This document shows, piece after piece, positions 12,789 to 24,259 of a stretch of 64,000 nucleotides of DNA; position 1 is the first letter of the stretch; each line of letters starts with the position of its first letter. The position numbers and the translations under genes are program-made. Under the pieces are notes generated by a model that made no database searches, had not been told where the DNA came from, and saw only the letters and a list, made by a program, of their open reading frames with translations. Source of the DNA: Anthostomella pinea. Lineage: Eukaryota; Ascomycota; Sordariomycetes; Xylariales; Xylariaceae. The stretch covers positions 2,046,001 through 2,110,000 of the forward strand of contig CAUWAG010000006.1 of the NCBI GenBank assembly GCA_963556695.1, written 5' to 3'.

Positions 12789-12875
12789 GAGAACCAGTTG
12801 GAGGCAAAGTTGAAAATGAGAACCAGTTGGAGACCAAGTTATAAAAGAGAACCAGTTGATGGCCAAGTTGAAGGC
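12789..12875. repeat. Three 29-bp tandem repeats in the PKS promoter
   Basis: Three adjacent 29-bp units start at 12789, 12818 and 12847. Each begins GAGAACCAGTTG and is followed by a related GG(A/C)CAAGTT-like half. They lie about 180-265 bp upstream of the PKS start codon, where a promoter would be. The repeated core read on the gene strand is CAACTGGTTCTC. A regulatory role is inference. Confidence 0.85.
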
Positions 12876-14775
12876 TTTGACTCACGATATGATGCCGCAC
12901 TTCATCCACGTGAAAAGCTTAAAAATCGAGAAGTGGTGGGGTTATACGAAGGACAGTGGGATCGTTTCCTAACTCAGGGGTTTAGGGGCCTGCCTGTGCA
13001 CGAGACTCGAGGGACGTGATGATAGTGACGCTGTTTAAAGCTGGTGACTTGATCATGCTATCACCTGATGGGGGCTTGGTTGGTTGTTGGTTGATTGATT
13101 ACGGTGCTTTTATTTCTGACCATACACTGTGCCGCAATGTCTTCTCGACATGAAAAGCTCGGGGAGGTACCAGTCGAAAGCAAGGGGTCGCCGACAAAGC
13201 AGCTGACGGAGATTTCACGACATTTTTGTGCTTTGGTGACATATGCTGTTACATATCATTACCTTCAAGGGATGCTTCTTGTTTTCTAATCAATAGATGC
13301 TCACAGAAACAGTCCACGTAGCCCGGCTCGATATGTCCAAGGTCATCTATTCCACTCTTAACACCGGATGCAGAGCTGCGGCTTAACTGCGGCTTGACTG
13401 CGGCTAGACCTACTGGTATTTCGAAGCAGCCAGCCTATAAACAACAGCGGAATACTGCCACCTGGTACTTCAGTGTTCTTTTGATAACCTGGTAAGGCGT
13501 GCGTCCCTATACCGGCCGAAAACACATCTGATGTATGGGTGGAGATATATAGAACTCCAAATCTTCTTCAAACCATTAACCCCCGACCAGTGCCCCTTTG
13601 GTGTTAGTTCTAGTCTGGCAGATGGATGTCAAGCTGCCATTTGCTTAGAGCTGGACCGGGTAGCCGTAATAGTTAGTACGCCCCGCAAACTCCAGATTAT
13701 ATTAGCTGCCGCCCCCTGAAGCACGATTAACGATGGACGTGGTCTAGAGCTGATAGTGACCACTGGTGCACGTGCCAACATTGACCGATAGGGTCGCAGC
13801 AGACCTGTCGATACCCCCAAGCACCAAGCTCCAAGCCCCAAGCTCCAACTTGGGCTCACAAACAACCCGAGGCAGCGGTTGCAGGAGTCGGCCCGGAGAT
13901 GGCAGTCAAACACTGTTCCAAGGATGGTGATCCTGGCGGGCACGCACGTTCCATAGAGCCATGCTTCCACAGCAGACGTTGACACGCCGCCGCCAATGAG
14001 GTTTCATTGCCGCAGGATCTGACCGGCCGGACATGGCTCATGGCTCGCAGCTCGCGGTGGAACGCGATCGACATGAAGAATAACTCCGAGAGGGAGCGCT
14101 GGAACTCGGCGTGTCTTGCACACTGACTTCACAGCAAAGGTGATATCACTGATCCACTCCTCTGACGCCGGATCGTGTCTTCAGAAGTGGTGGTATTGCC
14201 CTGCTGCACGTGGACAACTGACACTGCTCAAAAGCTAGCTGCTCGCCGCGTGTTCTCCAAATGGGCTTACACTCCATGTACCCCGTTGTTTCATAAACCA
14301 CCCTGGGAAAATCGTGGTTCCTTTGCTCCGCCGTTTCCATATGACACATTTGAGGTTGGACGGGTGAGGACGACATGCGACGTGGTCGTGAACCGCGCGG
14401 GTTTAGTCGTCTGGGGTGCAGGGCTCAGGTCCTGTGTTGCACACAACCACCGTGGCAGAAGGGAGTTAGTTCTGCGCGTCGGCTTGTACGAGCAACGTGA
14501 CGAATCAGCCCGAGCTTATCCTGACTTGGCTCCAGACTAATCGATACAGATCGAGGTGTGAGAGTCCAGTTCGGGCGTATCTTCTGACGGGATAGACATC
14601 CTGTGCGCGTGTCCAGTGTCCAGTGTCCACTTCAGCAGTTCCTGGTAGAATGACAAAAGACGGGATCAGAAAAAGCAGCAAAAGATGACTGTGATCTGTG
14701 ATCTGGTTCAATGACGGCATAATCGCCTGGACGCATCACTTGTTCCCTCACGTCCTGGTGTCGACTGACCAGGGG

Positions 14776-14820
14776 CACGAACTCACGAACTCACGAACTC
14801 ACGAACTCACGAACCCACGA
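14776..14820. repeat. 8-bp tandem repeat (CACGAACT)n
   Basis: Four perfect CACGAACT units at 14776-14807 are followed by a variant CACGAACC and a partial CACGA. It is a simple-sequence array in the PKS-exporter spacer. Confidence 0.92.
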
Positions 14821-16740
14821 TGTTTGTCGTGTCACTGGGTAGCGTAAGCTAAAAGCCAGGAACAGGAACATGGTCACGATCAATGCACCTCGAGGGGTTG
14901 ATGGCGCCTGAGTCACTAAGCTTGAACATTGGAGCAATGGCTGTGATCTGGAACAGTCAGGCCTCGAAGGTGGTGACTTTCAACTGGAGATAAAGGGAGA
15001 CTAACATGTGCACTCCCGCTTATAAGGCTATCCATCTCGATAACGATCCGAGCGAATCTTCTCTAAGCGATATCACTATGAGCGGCATGCGACTAACCTT
15101 AGAATCAATTAGGGCAGGTTTTGATGTTTGTCATCTCATCTCCCTCACATATCCGACATATTACAATTTACCCTTTTCCCCCTTCTACATACCTCATACT
15201 CAAGTCGGCATGGCACGCAGTCTAGTACTCTACTGTCCTGTCTGCCTGTCTGCCATGGTACTGACTCTGCCGGGCCTGGGCACATAAGGCAGCGGATGGA
15301 TACGGCACCAACCAGGAGCCATCGTGTTCATATGTCACCAACATCATTGATGTCATCGATGTCACCGAGCCATGTAAGATGCTGCGACAGCCTCCAGAAA
15401 GGACCCGACCTCAGCTGTCACGTGTGACATCTGCAGCTCCCAAGCGTGCCCCGAACCAGCTGAGGGTGCACATACTGTCCGACAGCGGCCATGGCACCAC
15501 AGGCAGGGCAGGCAGGACAGGCAGGACAGCAATGTCTCGAATTGTGTGCTCGATTTGCACCTTCTTGGCCATGCCTGGACTGTCAACGAGGACATGTGCC
15601 ACTCGGTGCTTCTCTATCACCAGAGGTGGGACAGGAGACGGCAGCGTTTGCCACTCCTCCACAGGTGCTCCTGTCCCGGTTGGACAAGAGGCTGAGCGGA
15701 GAGGGCCAAAGGGCTATAATCCGGATATCCTCACATTTAAGACTCTACATGCTCAGAGATCTGTTGTGATGGATTACAGCTACAACATTCGACCGCTGGG
15801 GTGCGTGCTCAAGGTTCGAGTTGATAATCTCCCCACGGCCGAACATCTTGTCCCACCTTGCACCGCACCCGTCTCCAGCTCCAACCGTGCGACCCAGGGG
15901 CAATCGAACGGACACATGCAGTACATTTGGCATACGCAGCATGTCGATCAGCCTGGGATGCCTGCACGCATGGCATCTGCACCCTCCACCTCTCTTCCAT
16001 GTCCGTCAATTGCCTTAGTCAGACTGGTGTAAGTATGCCTATCTGCCGGTTTTCGTCGAGTCTGACTGGGCCATGGTGGTAGTGTCTGTCTTGGTGTGAA
16101 ACTGCACCGAAGGACATATCAACACAGCCGGCGGACTACCCAGCTCAACCACATAGTCCTGAGGTGCAGATACATAAGGAAGATAGCAGTCATATATGTC
16201 ACAAACACTTCATCATCTGGTCGTCTCATCGGGCTGCTCTTGGTCAGATCGGGTCTGCTCGGTCTCTTAGCTATATACCCAGACAGAGACACAAGGCTTG
16301 GTAACCGCAACATCTTGCCCAACCCCTTGCCCTCCGAAGCACGTGTGTTGAGGAAGAAGGAGCTGCCCTACCAAGGTGCTGCCAGTCTTCTAGTGCTGCG
16401 ACCCTGGAATTGTCAAGCCAACTGCGCCTGCCGGACCATCAGACTATCAGACCCGGCTGAGTGGAACTGGTGTCGGCCTTGCTCATTCACATTTTCAACT
16501 TCCTCTCGTGTGGCAGAAGTCACAGCCCTGCAACCCGACCTGCACTGCGCTGGAGTGCTTATGCCTCACTGCCTGCCTCACTGCCTCCCTGCCTGCACGG
16601 CTGCTTCCTCGGAGCCCTTTTGAGGCCTTCCATTGCTATACCTTTCGAACCCTCGACTCTTCCACTCTTTGCATCCCACGATAACCCAACCGCGCCACTA
16701 CTTCTCTGTACTTGTCCCCAAGGCGTATCATACCTCCGTC

Positions 16741-18590
16741 ATGTCGTACCAACACCTTGTTGGTGGCTGGCGACAGGTGGTGCTGGTAGCAATGTGAGCT
16801 TCCCTGCGCCGTTCAATGTTGTTTGGCCGAGCTAACGTGATGGCGGCCAGTCTGCTTATTGGCCTCCTCTTCTCGAGTCTCGATGCGTCCATTGTCTCGA
16901 CGTCCCTGGTAACCATTTCCGTCGACCTTCAGGACTTCCTCAACGCGCCATGGGTCGTCCTCTCGTACCTGTTGGCCTATCTGGGCCTCGCCATTGGTTT
17001 CGCCAAGACGAGCGACATCTACGGCCGCAGGGAGATGATCTGTGCGTCCTGGGTGCTTTTCGCCGGCTTCTCCGTTGGCTGCGGCTTTGCAAGAACCATG
17101 CCTCAACTGTAGGCCCCTCCCCCCCGCTTGCTTGGTCCGATAGCCACGTGGACTGACGGCTGGGCAGCATCATATTCCGTGCGCTTCAAGGCATGGGAGG
17201 CTCCGGACTCTACAGCCTCGGCCAGATTGTGCTCTTTGAGGTCGGCCCTGCGCACAACCCGAGTCTTATGGGAGCTCTAATTGGCCTCACGCTTGCCGTG
17301 TCTTATGTCTTGGGGCCGGTCCTAGGAGGCATAATATCGTCCTTGTCGACTTGGAGATGGATTTTCTGGATCAAGTACCATTCACTGCGCCCTGCCCTCG
17401 TCAATCCGGCTAACCCAGAACCCACGCAGTGTTCCGTTTGGTATTCTGGTCATTGCCGGCTTATACCTGACCTGGCCCGGTACGCTTGGACGCCGGTTTG
17501 GCGGGTGGGAGGCGGTGCGAAGGATCGATCTGCTCGGCAACATCCTGATCGTTGCGGCTTGCGCACTCCTAGTCTTCTCTCTCCAGGAGGCCGGGTCCTT
17601 CACGTATGCATGGGACAGCCCAGTCATTGTCCTGTCGCTGTGCATCTCTGCTCTAAGCTGGGTGGGTTTTGTTATCTGGGAGGTCTTCCTCAGCATGAAG
17701 CGCTCCACGCTCATCGAGCCTATCCTCCCCGTCCGTCTGGTGATGCGGCGAGTGTATTCTGCCTCTGTGATGTACGTCTAGACACGCCAGCCCGTACCTC
17801 TTCGTCGGCTAACGCAGACAGATGTACGTTCTGTACTGGCTTCGTCTACCTGTCAATCCTCATCATACTTCCTGAACGCTTCCAAATCGTCAATGGGGAC
17901 AATGCGCTCTACTCGGGCATACACTTGCTCCCAATGCTCGGCGCAACATCGTTCGGCGCCTTCTTTGCCGGTGCCGTATCTCGCAAACGGAACAATACCT
18001 CCTGGACCTTGATGGCCGCTCACTGTTTCCAGATTCTGGGCGTTGGCCTCCTGTCGACGCTGAAGGATATCACAACTGAGATCAAAGCACAATACGGGTT
18101 TCAAGTCCTCCTTGGCCTAGGCATCGGGCTCTCCCTCGGTGCTGCCACCATCATGGCGTCGGTGCAGTCTCGCCACGCCGATCTGGCCGTGGCCCAAGGC
18201 GCCGTCGCGCAGGCCCGTGTGCTTGGTGGAAGTATTGGTATCGCAGTCTGCAGCATCATCTTCAACACAAAGGTAGCGAACGAGCTCGGCAGCCGAATGG
18301 ATCCCAAAGATCTGGCGGCGCTCCACCACAGCCCGACGATCTCGTCGCTTTTACCGGACGACATACAGGTTCTCGTCAAGTCGGTCTACGCTTCGGCCTT
18401 CACAGACGACATCACGGTCATGATTGGCATCGCCGCCGTCGGTGTGGTTACCAGCTGCTTCGCGTACGAGAGACAGCCGCCACCGATGCCCGGCACCCCG
18501 CAGGCCAAGGAAGTCATGGGGGCGGATGGTCATAGTGAGACGGAATTGGACGAGCTGACCAGTGTCCGCCGGAGTAGCCGCCTGAGATGA
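16741..18590 (+). CDS. MFS multidrug exporter, 14-TM DHA2 type
   Basis: Five exons, 16741-16793, 16851-17108, 17168-17374, 17430-17771 and 17822-18590, encode 542 aa. All introns (50-59 nt) are GT-AG and phase 2. The protein has fourteen hydrophobic segments, the usual DHA2 (drug:H+ antiporter-2) number and length. Family signatures are visible: VAILLIGLLFSSLDASIVST in TM1, a motif A-like FAKTSDIYGRREM after TM2, RALQGMGGSGLYSL in TM4, the antiporter motif C-like VSYVLGPVLGGI in TM5, and WRWIFWINVPFG before TM6. It should sit in the plasma membrane or a vesicle membrane and export small molecules in exchange for protons. Its position next to the PKS makes self-protection or polyketide export plausible; that is inference. 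The start ATG at 16741 is the one that splices in frame into TM1. Confidence 0.92.
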
Positions 18591-20145
18591 CGCGAGGGGT
18601 TGGTCTTGGGACCGATCATATGTGTCGACGCCAAGTCGGCATTACGAGTTGCGGCATTACCATGCACAGGGGTGTAAGCTCTCTGTCGGTATTTCCTTAG
18701 GGCATCTATTCTTCGATACGCCGCGTGGGAGCATACGGAATTTGTTTGTTTAGTAAGCTGCATGTAACTAGGCGAAAACCGAGCAGTGACTGTATACTTG
18801 CCGACGGGTCATCTCATAATCCGAGCGCCTGGCGCTCTTTCTCAATAGACAAAATTGGTCGATTTACAAATGTCTTCTTATCCTCACACAGGTCCAACTC
18901 GAAGCAGAGACTATGTCCCGTGAACACGTGTACTGGTCAGGGTGAGAGAAGTCCCTGGTGCGAAGTCAGGTCACACAGGGCAGCTGGGGGACGCTCGGCT
19001 CAAGTTGCGATGTGTCGGTGGCAGGGCCGCGGAGAGGAGAGGTTATGGTGTGAGGCGAAGCTGGATGGCTTGCTCCCATATGAGACATACATGCGAATGA
19101 AGGCTGTGCTGTGTTGTACGTATACTGGCGAGGACTAGTGGTGACACGGCGGAGCTGACACACTCGGAAACGCCAATAGATGCATGCCTCGCAGGAACTC
19201 ACTTTTCTTGGTGTAGCCATTGAGCTTTATTGCAAACTGGAGTGTCTCGCGCTCTTCCGAAACATTCGATTCGACATCTCGGTACGCGCCCCTTTCCAGG
19301 GAGCAGCCTGGTCCAATGCCAAGCCCGGCGCCAGTCTTTTGCCCAAGTTACGACCACGCCTCACAGCCCCAACATGGTCAATAGTGACAATAGTCCCACC
19401 TGCAGGGAGAAGCGTTATCAGTGGTATCCCCGCTGATGCTGCCGTCTACCGGCATCTGGATATTGAGATCCTGCAGCTCCCAGTAGCCACCCGCGTCCAA
19501 CCGTCAACGCGGTCGAGGCCTGACGGGGGTGTGGCGAGTGGTACACCCTGCGTCACGTTGCGCAGGTACGGCTACGAAGAAAGTCTGGCTGGAGTCCTTG
19601 CTGTCTTGTCTGGACACGGAGGGCATTGAGGCAGCTATTTTTCACCTAGACCGTATTGATAACTTGTCACCCTACTCTTCCCGCCGGCAATGTTTATTGT
19701 GCGTTGGTCAGACCCAAAGAACGAGACGGCGATGCATTGACGTTGGTCAGTCTGGTCGCCGCACATGTGCTGCAGCATGGTAATTTGAGCACTATGGTAC
19801 GGTACATCGAGGCTTACCAAGATGGTGAGTGACGGGGGGATATGCATGTGTGCCACCAAGTCGTGTCTCTTGATGAATGTGACATTACTGAAGCTAAGCT
19901 GCTGAGAGGGATTGTTCTTTGCTGGGACTTTGTTCTTCGTATGTCGCCGGCAACATGGATGCCCCGTGACTGACCAGTATGGGATACCAGAATATCGGTT
20001 AAGCCTATTTCCTCCACCTCATTTCCCCAGCCCGGAGTGGGAAGATAAAAAGGTAGAAAGACAAAAGGTCACACACCGCCATATCTAATATCCATCGCCT
20101 ACCATACCAATACCTGATAATAAGAAGAAGACAGCAGCCCTGGAA
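18591..20145. other. Intergenic region, no gene seen
   Basis: About 1.55 kb between the exporter and the SRPBCC gene. Short frames only, including a 137-aa frame at 18725-19138 with no recognisable domain. It should hold the exporter 3' UTR and the promoter of the next gene. Confidence 0.55.
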
Positions 20146-20772
20146 ATGGCGTCAATAGCCCCCCCCAACCAGGAGCCCAAGTGGGCGGCCGCCATCTCGC
20201 CGCCCACCATCGGCCCGGGCGGTACAGCCTCGCTCATCTGCTCCACCGCCATCGCCGCACCACCGTCGACATGCGCCGAAGTGGTGCTAGACACGACGGC
20301 ATATTCGGCCTGGAACCGATGGATTCCCGAGGCGCCCATCCAGACCCCGTCCAAGGCCGCCGCCACCTTGACGCCGGCGTCCCTGCGCCACCTCGCCGCG
20401 AAGCCGGAGCAGATGCTGCTCGCCGGCACCGAGTTCACCTTCCAAGTGCACATGGACCCGGACGCTGCCAGCTACGACAACACCGAGCTGGTCGTCTCCT
20501 TGCTCGAAGAGTTCGAGCGCGACGGCCGCCGGGGTCTGCGCGTGGCCTGGAAGACGCGTGGCGACCCGTGGTATCTCAGGGCTGAGCGCACGCAGGAGTT
20601 CGTCGAGAACGGCGAGGGTGGCACCGACTACACCTGCTTCGAGACCTTCCAGGGCCCGGCGGCTTGGCTGGTGAAGCTGGCGGTGGGAGCCAAGCTGGTG
20701 CAGGGCTTCGGCCTGTGGATGACGGGGCTGAAGAAGGCGGCCGAGGAGAAAGCGCAGCATGCTGGGCATTAG
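20146..20772 (+). CDS. SRPBCC / polyketide-cyclase-like (START-fold) protein
   Basis: A single-exon 208-aa frame. The middle of the protein fits the SRPBCC (Bet v1/START-like) fold: an early strand-helix region with CAEVVLDTTAYSAWNRWIP, resembling the VWxxLxDxxxxxxWNP element, then LLAGTEFTFQVHMDP, VSLLEEFERDGRRGLRVAWK, a tyrosine/phenylalanine-rich strand GGTDYTCFETFQGPAAW, and a long C-terminal helix. No signal peptide or membrane segment is visible, so it is probably cytosolic. SRPBCC proteins bind hydrophobic ligands in a deep cavity, and some are polyketide aromatases or cyclases; most fungal members are uncharacterised. It lies downstream of the exporter in the same orientation. A role in the polyketide pathway is possible but is inferred from location only. 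Confidence 0.8.
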   Translation: MASIAPPNQEPKWAAAISPPTIGPGGTASLICSTAIAAPPSTCAEVVLDTTAYSAWNRWIPEAPIQTPSKAAATLTPASLRHLAAKPEQMLLAGTEFTFQVHMDPDAASYDNTELVVSLLEEFERDGRRGLRVAWKTRGDPWYLRAERTQEFVENGEGGTDYTCFETFQGPAAWLVKLAVGAKLVQGFGLWMTGLKKAAEEKAQHAGH

Positions 20773-20994
20773 TCGCGGAAGGATGATCACTTTGGTTTCA
20801 ATCACTGGTAGTGCAGTCCTCCTGGCATGATGTATACCTACTTGTTATACTCGCCCAGTTCCTACGGAGGACGAGTGGGCGTGAAATTTGTGCATCACTC
20901 CGGGGCCCAGACGAAGCCTTTGTTGAACAATAGTTGTGCTGGACTTCAATTCCACAGGAATTATTCCGTGAGGGCTACTCGGTCCGTGAGCATG

Positions 20995-22332
20995 TCAGCG
21001 AAGGGACAGACCAGCCATTCGTGCTTCAGCGGTATCCGACATTCGCTCAAACCGCCCCAACAGGTTTCCAAGCTCCCTATTGATCTGCTGCCGATCCCAA
21101 GCGTGTACACCTTCGCCAGCAAGACCTCTGGGATCACGGTTGCTGGCGCGCCGCTCGAACCAGTCTCGACGACCGCGCTGCTCCTGGCTCGGGCGTGCAG
21201 CACGATACGCAGCCTTTACATCCGCCCAGCCGTCAACCCCTCCGGCGTCTTCGGCAACACCATGACCAGAGCCGTCCAGACATACGAAGTTCTTGGTGGC
21301 ATCGGCTCGACCCGTGATAGTCATGTAGTGGTCCCAATTGTCCCCAAAGCCATATGTATATACAATCTGACGGGCTGGTTGACTTAGCTGGTCAACTCCC
21401 TCGAAAGGCAAGGCTCAGACAGACAAGCAAGAGACAGGAAGCTTACCCTGGTATCGCGGGTCATCAAACAGCTTGTAGAGTTTGTACTTGTCAGCTTTCT
21501 TTTCGGGGGTGTTTGGATGGCAACGATCGCCCTCGTGCATGCGATCTATGCCAGAGAACGGGGTCTGTTCGACAGGATCCACGACGCGGAACAGGTACTC
21601 CTGCGGCTGGGACTGGTCTCTTTGGCCCCCGTTCCTATCCATCAGCATGCGCTGCTGAATGACACCCATGAGGTCGGACGGCTCCTCATAGTCGGGATTG
21701 GCCACGGCGAAGTCGAACGAGTGCGTCGTGGCCCAGCCAAAAGCAACCTGCAAGGCCAGGTGAAGGTGGTAGAACACGGCATCAGCCGGGCAGGACAGGA
21801 CTCGAGTGACTGGCGGGCCTCGGATGTGATCTGGTGCCAGGTGAAACTTGATCACGTAGTTTTGCCGCTGGCACACTTGCTTGTGCGAAGGCCAGGACGC
21901 AGCTTGACATGCCTTGGAGCAGTATACTGCCTTTCGGCAGCGACCACACTGTTGAAGAGACGTCGAGGTCGATTCAGCCGAGCAGGACGGACTGCTGCAC
22001 TCCCGTGCGGTTGCCTGGGGGGGCCATACTGCAATGTTTGATGCTGATGAGGAGAGCTGTTTTTGTGAAGGTGAGGGCTCGGAATTAAAATACTTTACAC
22101 AATGATGAACTAGATACCTGCCCTGGGGCTTCTCACCGCCACGTTGGTGGTTGTGGGCCGCTGCTGCATACCTGCCTATGGAGAGCATCGCTTGCCAGGG
22201 TCGGCCAGACGGCGTCGGCACTGGTCCCGACGAGAAGCCCGGATCCGGGAATATCACCTGTATGCCTTCCGTAAGGCGATGTTCGATCGCCGTCAGCAGG
22301 TTGCCTGCTAGTGGAGTGCAGTACCGTAACAT
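20995..22332 (-). CDS. MYND zinc-finger protein with pRiA4b ORF-3-like domain
   Basis: Minus-strand gene with a clear intron at 21446-21375 (72 nt, phase 1) joining DDPRYQ to ARQIVYTYGFGDNWDHYMTI. The N-terminal half has a MYND finger: CSSPSC, then CGRCRKAVYCSKACQ and WPSHKQVC. The C-terminal half matches the plasmid pRiA4b ORF-3/MM3350 fold: an SCPADAVFYHLHLALQVAFG helix, HSFDF, a YKLYKLFDDPRY segment and a YTYGFGDNWDH strand, typical of that family. MYND fingers mediate protein-protein contacts; the role of the pRiA4b-type domain in fungi is unknown. The N-terminus is uncertain. The frame is open to ATG 22332, but the first 100 residues are low in similarity to anything I know, and an intron near 22050-22110 is possible. 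It is divergent from the RraA gene across about 270 bp. Confidence 0.78.
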
Positions 22333-22603
22333 GAAGGGATGTCAGAAGCCCTACCACGAAGGCATGCTAGGAGTAGTCACGGTCGGCCTTGGGCCGTCTG
22401 GTGGCGGGGTCCGGTCCGGTCCGTCCAGCTCAGGCATGTGAACGGCCTATATGTACTATCTATTTCACGCGTCTCCTCCACTAACTACCTAGCTAAGGAC
22501 TCTTCACGGAAGACCTTATTCATCTGGCCGGGGAGACAGTCTGCCAATTGCTCTCTATTCTTCAACTGGTTGTAGACCTGCCGTTCGCCAGCAGGTTGCC
22601 GCC

Positions 22604-23472
22604 ATGGCCAAGCCGCAAGATGATGTCGTTAGGGCGCTGCAGGATTACACAACGTAAGAAGGGCAGGGTCCCTATGTTACGTCCATCACCCTATTCACAT
22701 GTCTTGTTTCCTAGATGCGACGTCTCGGATGCCCTCTGCAAGTTGAAATACCGCAACGGCGGCTTTCTCTCCGGCCTAACCATGTGGTCGCCGCAGCGGC
22801 AGGACGGCCCTACCAAGATTGCCGGTCCCGTCTACACGGTCAAATACGTGCCCCTCGATGACCCAGCACCAAAACATCCAACGCATTACGTAGGTCAACA
22901 GCTCTACACCAGCAACCGGCATTACATCGAGTGCCATGCTGACAGATTGATCATGGGTCAAGATCGATTCCGTGCCCAACGGCGCAGTCGTCTTCGTCTC
23001 CTGCCCCCGGAAGACACCGAACGCTGTCTACGGCGGCCTCATGTCGGCGAGGGCACAGTTCAGCGGCGCCGTAGGGTCCGTCATCGACGGTCGCTTTCGG
23101 GATCTGCAGGAGCAGCGGGAATTGGGATACCCGGTGACTCTACCCGTCGCCAGACAGCTGTCATGAGCGAAACCAGTCTTGCTGATATAGATCAAGGTCT
23201 ATGCCCGCGACGTGGGTACGGCCCCTCCGGCGGAACTGCTCAAGGTGGCGGCTGTCAACGTGCCTGTGCAGCTCCAGACAGATGAGCAAGACATGGTGAT
23301 CCGGCCTGGCGACTACATCGTTGCCGACCTGAATGGCGTTGTGGTCTTGCCCGTCGAGTTGGCGGAGCAGGCCCTTCCGCTGATGAAGAAGCAGGTCGAG
23401 GCGGACGAGAGGATGGCCGTCGAGATTAGGAAGGGCATGAGCTTCAGCGAGGCCAGTCAGAAGTTCAGGTGA
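22604..23472 (+). CDS. RraA-like / HMG-CHA aldolase family protein
   Basis: Four exons, 22604-22653, 22715-22889, 22963-23133 and 23197-23472, encode 223 aa, with GT-AG introns of 61, 73 and 63 nt. The family signature is complete: TTCDVSDALCKL near the N-terminus, PNGAVVFVS, the active-site loop GGLMSARAQFSGAVGSVIDG followed by RFRDLQE (the G-x-x-x-D-G-x-x-R-D element), and RPGDYIVADLNGVVVLP. Family members include 4-hydroxy-4-methyl-2-oxoglutarate/oxaloacetate aldolases, class II metal-dependent enzymes, and the RNase E regulator RraA in bacteria. In fungi a cytosolic aldolase or decarboxylase role is most likely. It converges with the Dabb gene (174 bp between stop codons). Involvement in the polyketide pathway is not shown. 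Confidence 0.9.
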
Positions 23473-23646
23473 TGTACGGCAGTGTCTCGGGCTTCCTATC
23501 AGCTCGTTGCATGTGGCTTCACGTTTTCCAATCACGGCTCCGTCTAGTATGGACTCCTTGTTTCAACTTTTATTTATCAATTCATTATACCATGCTGCGA
23601 CAGGCACATATTGCATTTCCCTAGCTGGTGCCGTGCTCCAAACCCG

Positions 23647-24259
23647 TCATGAACCGCCATTAGCTGGAAAATAGACGGTCATTACGCCCTGGGGCCCGCC
23701 AGCGATCCCCATCGTCTTGGCCTTCGCCTTGAGCGCACCGTGCGCTTCGCATTCTTCATCATAATCTACTGACATTTTAGCAATCTTATTAGAATTCAAA
23801 GATTCGCGATAATGCATACTGTGGCAAAGGTCAGTAATTGTAAGTCACATCGAACCTACGGGGAGGGAACCGCTGTACGTACCACCGCATGTCGTCGATG
23901 CTGGCGAACTCGGCTTGGCTGACTACCGTCCAACCCTGAGAGCGAGAGTCATCCATAACTCGACTGGTCGTCATGGACAGAATATACGGCGCGCCATCCT
24001 GGGGTCGGGAGTAGTTAGCAAGAATTGGTTGTAAGGTTGTAGCGCCTGGTATATGGGTCCCTAGGCACGATGGCCGGAAGGGCGCAGCTGGGCTCGGCGG
24101 GCTTCCGGTCCTAATCGTGAAAGGACAGTACATATGTGCACACAAATTTCGCACCTTCTTTTGATCCATGGAAAGTGTCTTGTACGCGTCGAGCATCTTC
24201 TGCTGGCCCTCGGGCTCAGGTATCTTGAACATGGTGATTCGGTTGATGCGGCCGGCCAT
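23647..24259 (-). CDS. Dabb (stress-responsive A/B barrel) domain protein
   Basis: Exon 1 is 24259-24155 and starts MAGRINRITMFKIP. A 156-nt in-frame intron (24154-23999) leads to exon 2, starting at 23998 with DGAPYILSMTTS and continuing through VVSQAEFASIDDMRWY. A third exon ends at TGA 23649-23647 and carries DEECEAHGALKAKAKTMG and MTVYFPANGG, the usual C-terminal half of fungal Dabb proteins. The exon 2/3 junction is not settled. A donor just after the RWY codons with acceptor near 23775 keeps frame, but inserts a few residues compared with what I expect. The product is about 130-140 aa. Dabb proteins are small ferredoxin-fold dimers; plant olivetolic acid cyclase, which folds a tetraketide, belongs here, as do uncharacterised stress-induced proteins. 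The frame upstream of 24259 is not part of the gene. Confidence 0.78.

Larger units (their letters stand above)
12611..16740. other. 4.1-kb gene-poor spacer between divergent PKS and MFS exporter
   Basis: The PKS and exporter are divergent, so this spacer holds both promoters. I found no frame with recognisable domains. The longest, a 217-aa frame at 15379-16032 (+), is low-complexity, starts within repetitive sequence and resembles no family I know. The spacer holds the 29-bp repeats at 12789, the 8-bp array at 14776, a GTGTCCA triplet near 14609 and a GGCAGGACA-like run near 15500. Its length is unusual compared with other gaps here and may reflect lost or decayed genes. Confidence 0.55.

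Noticed and set aside
15379..16032. 217-codon plus-strand frame in the PKS-exporter spacer
   Set aside because: Low-complexity composition, no domain, overlapping frames on the other strand, and it begins inside simple repeats; treated as non-coding.
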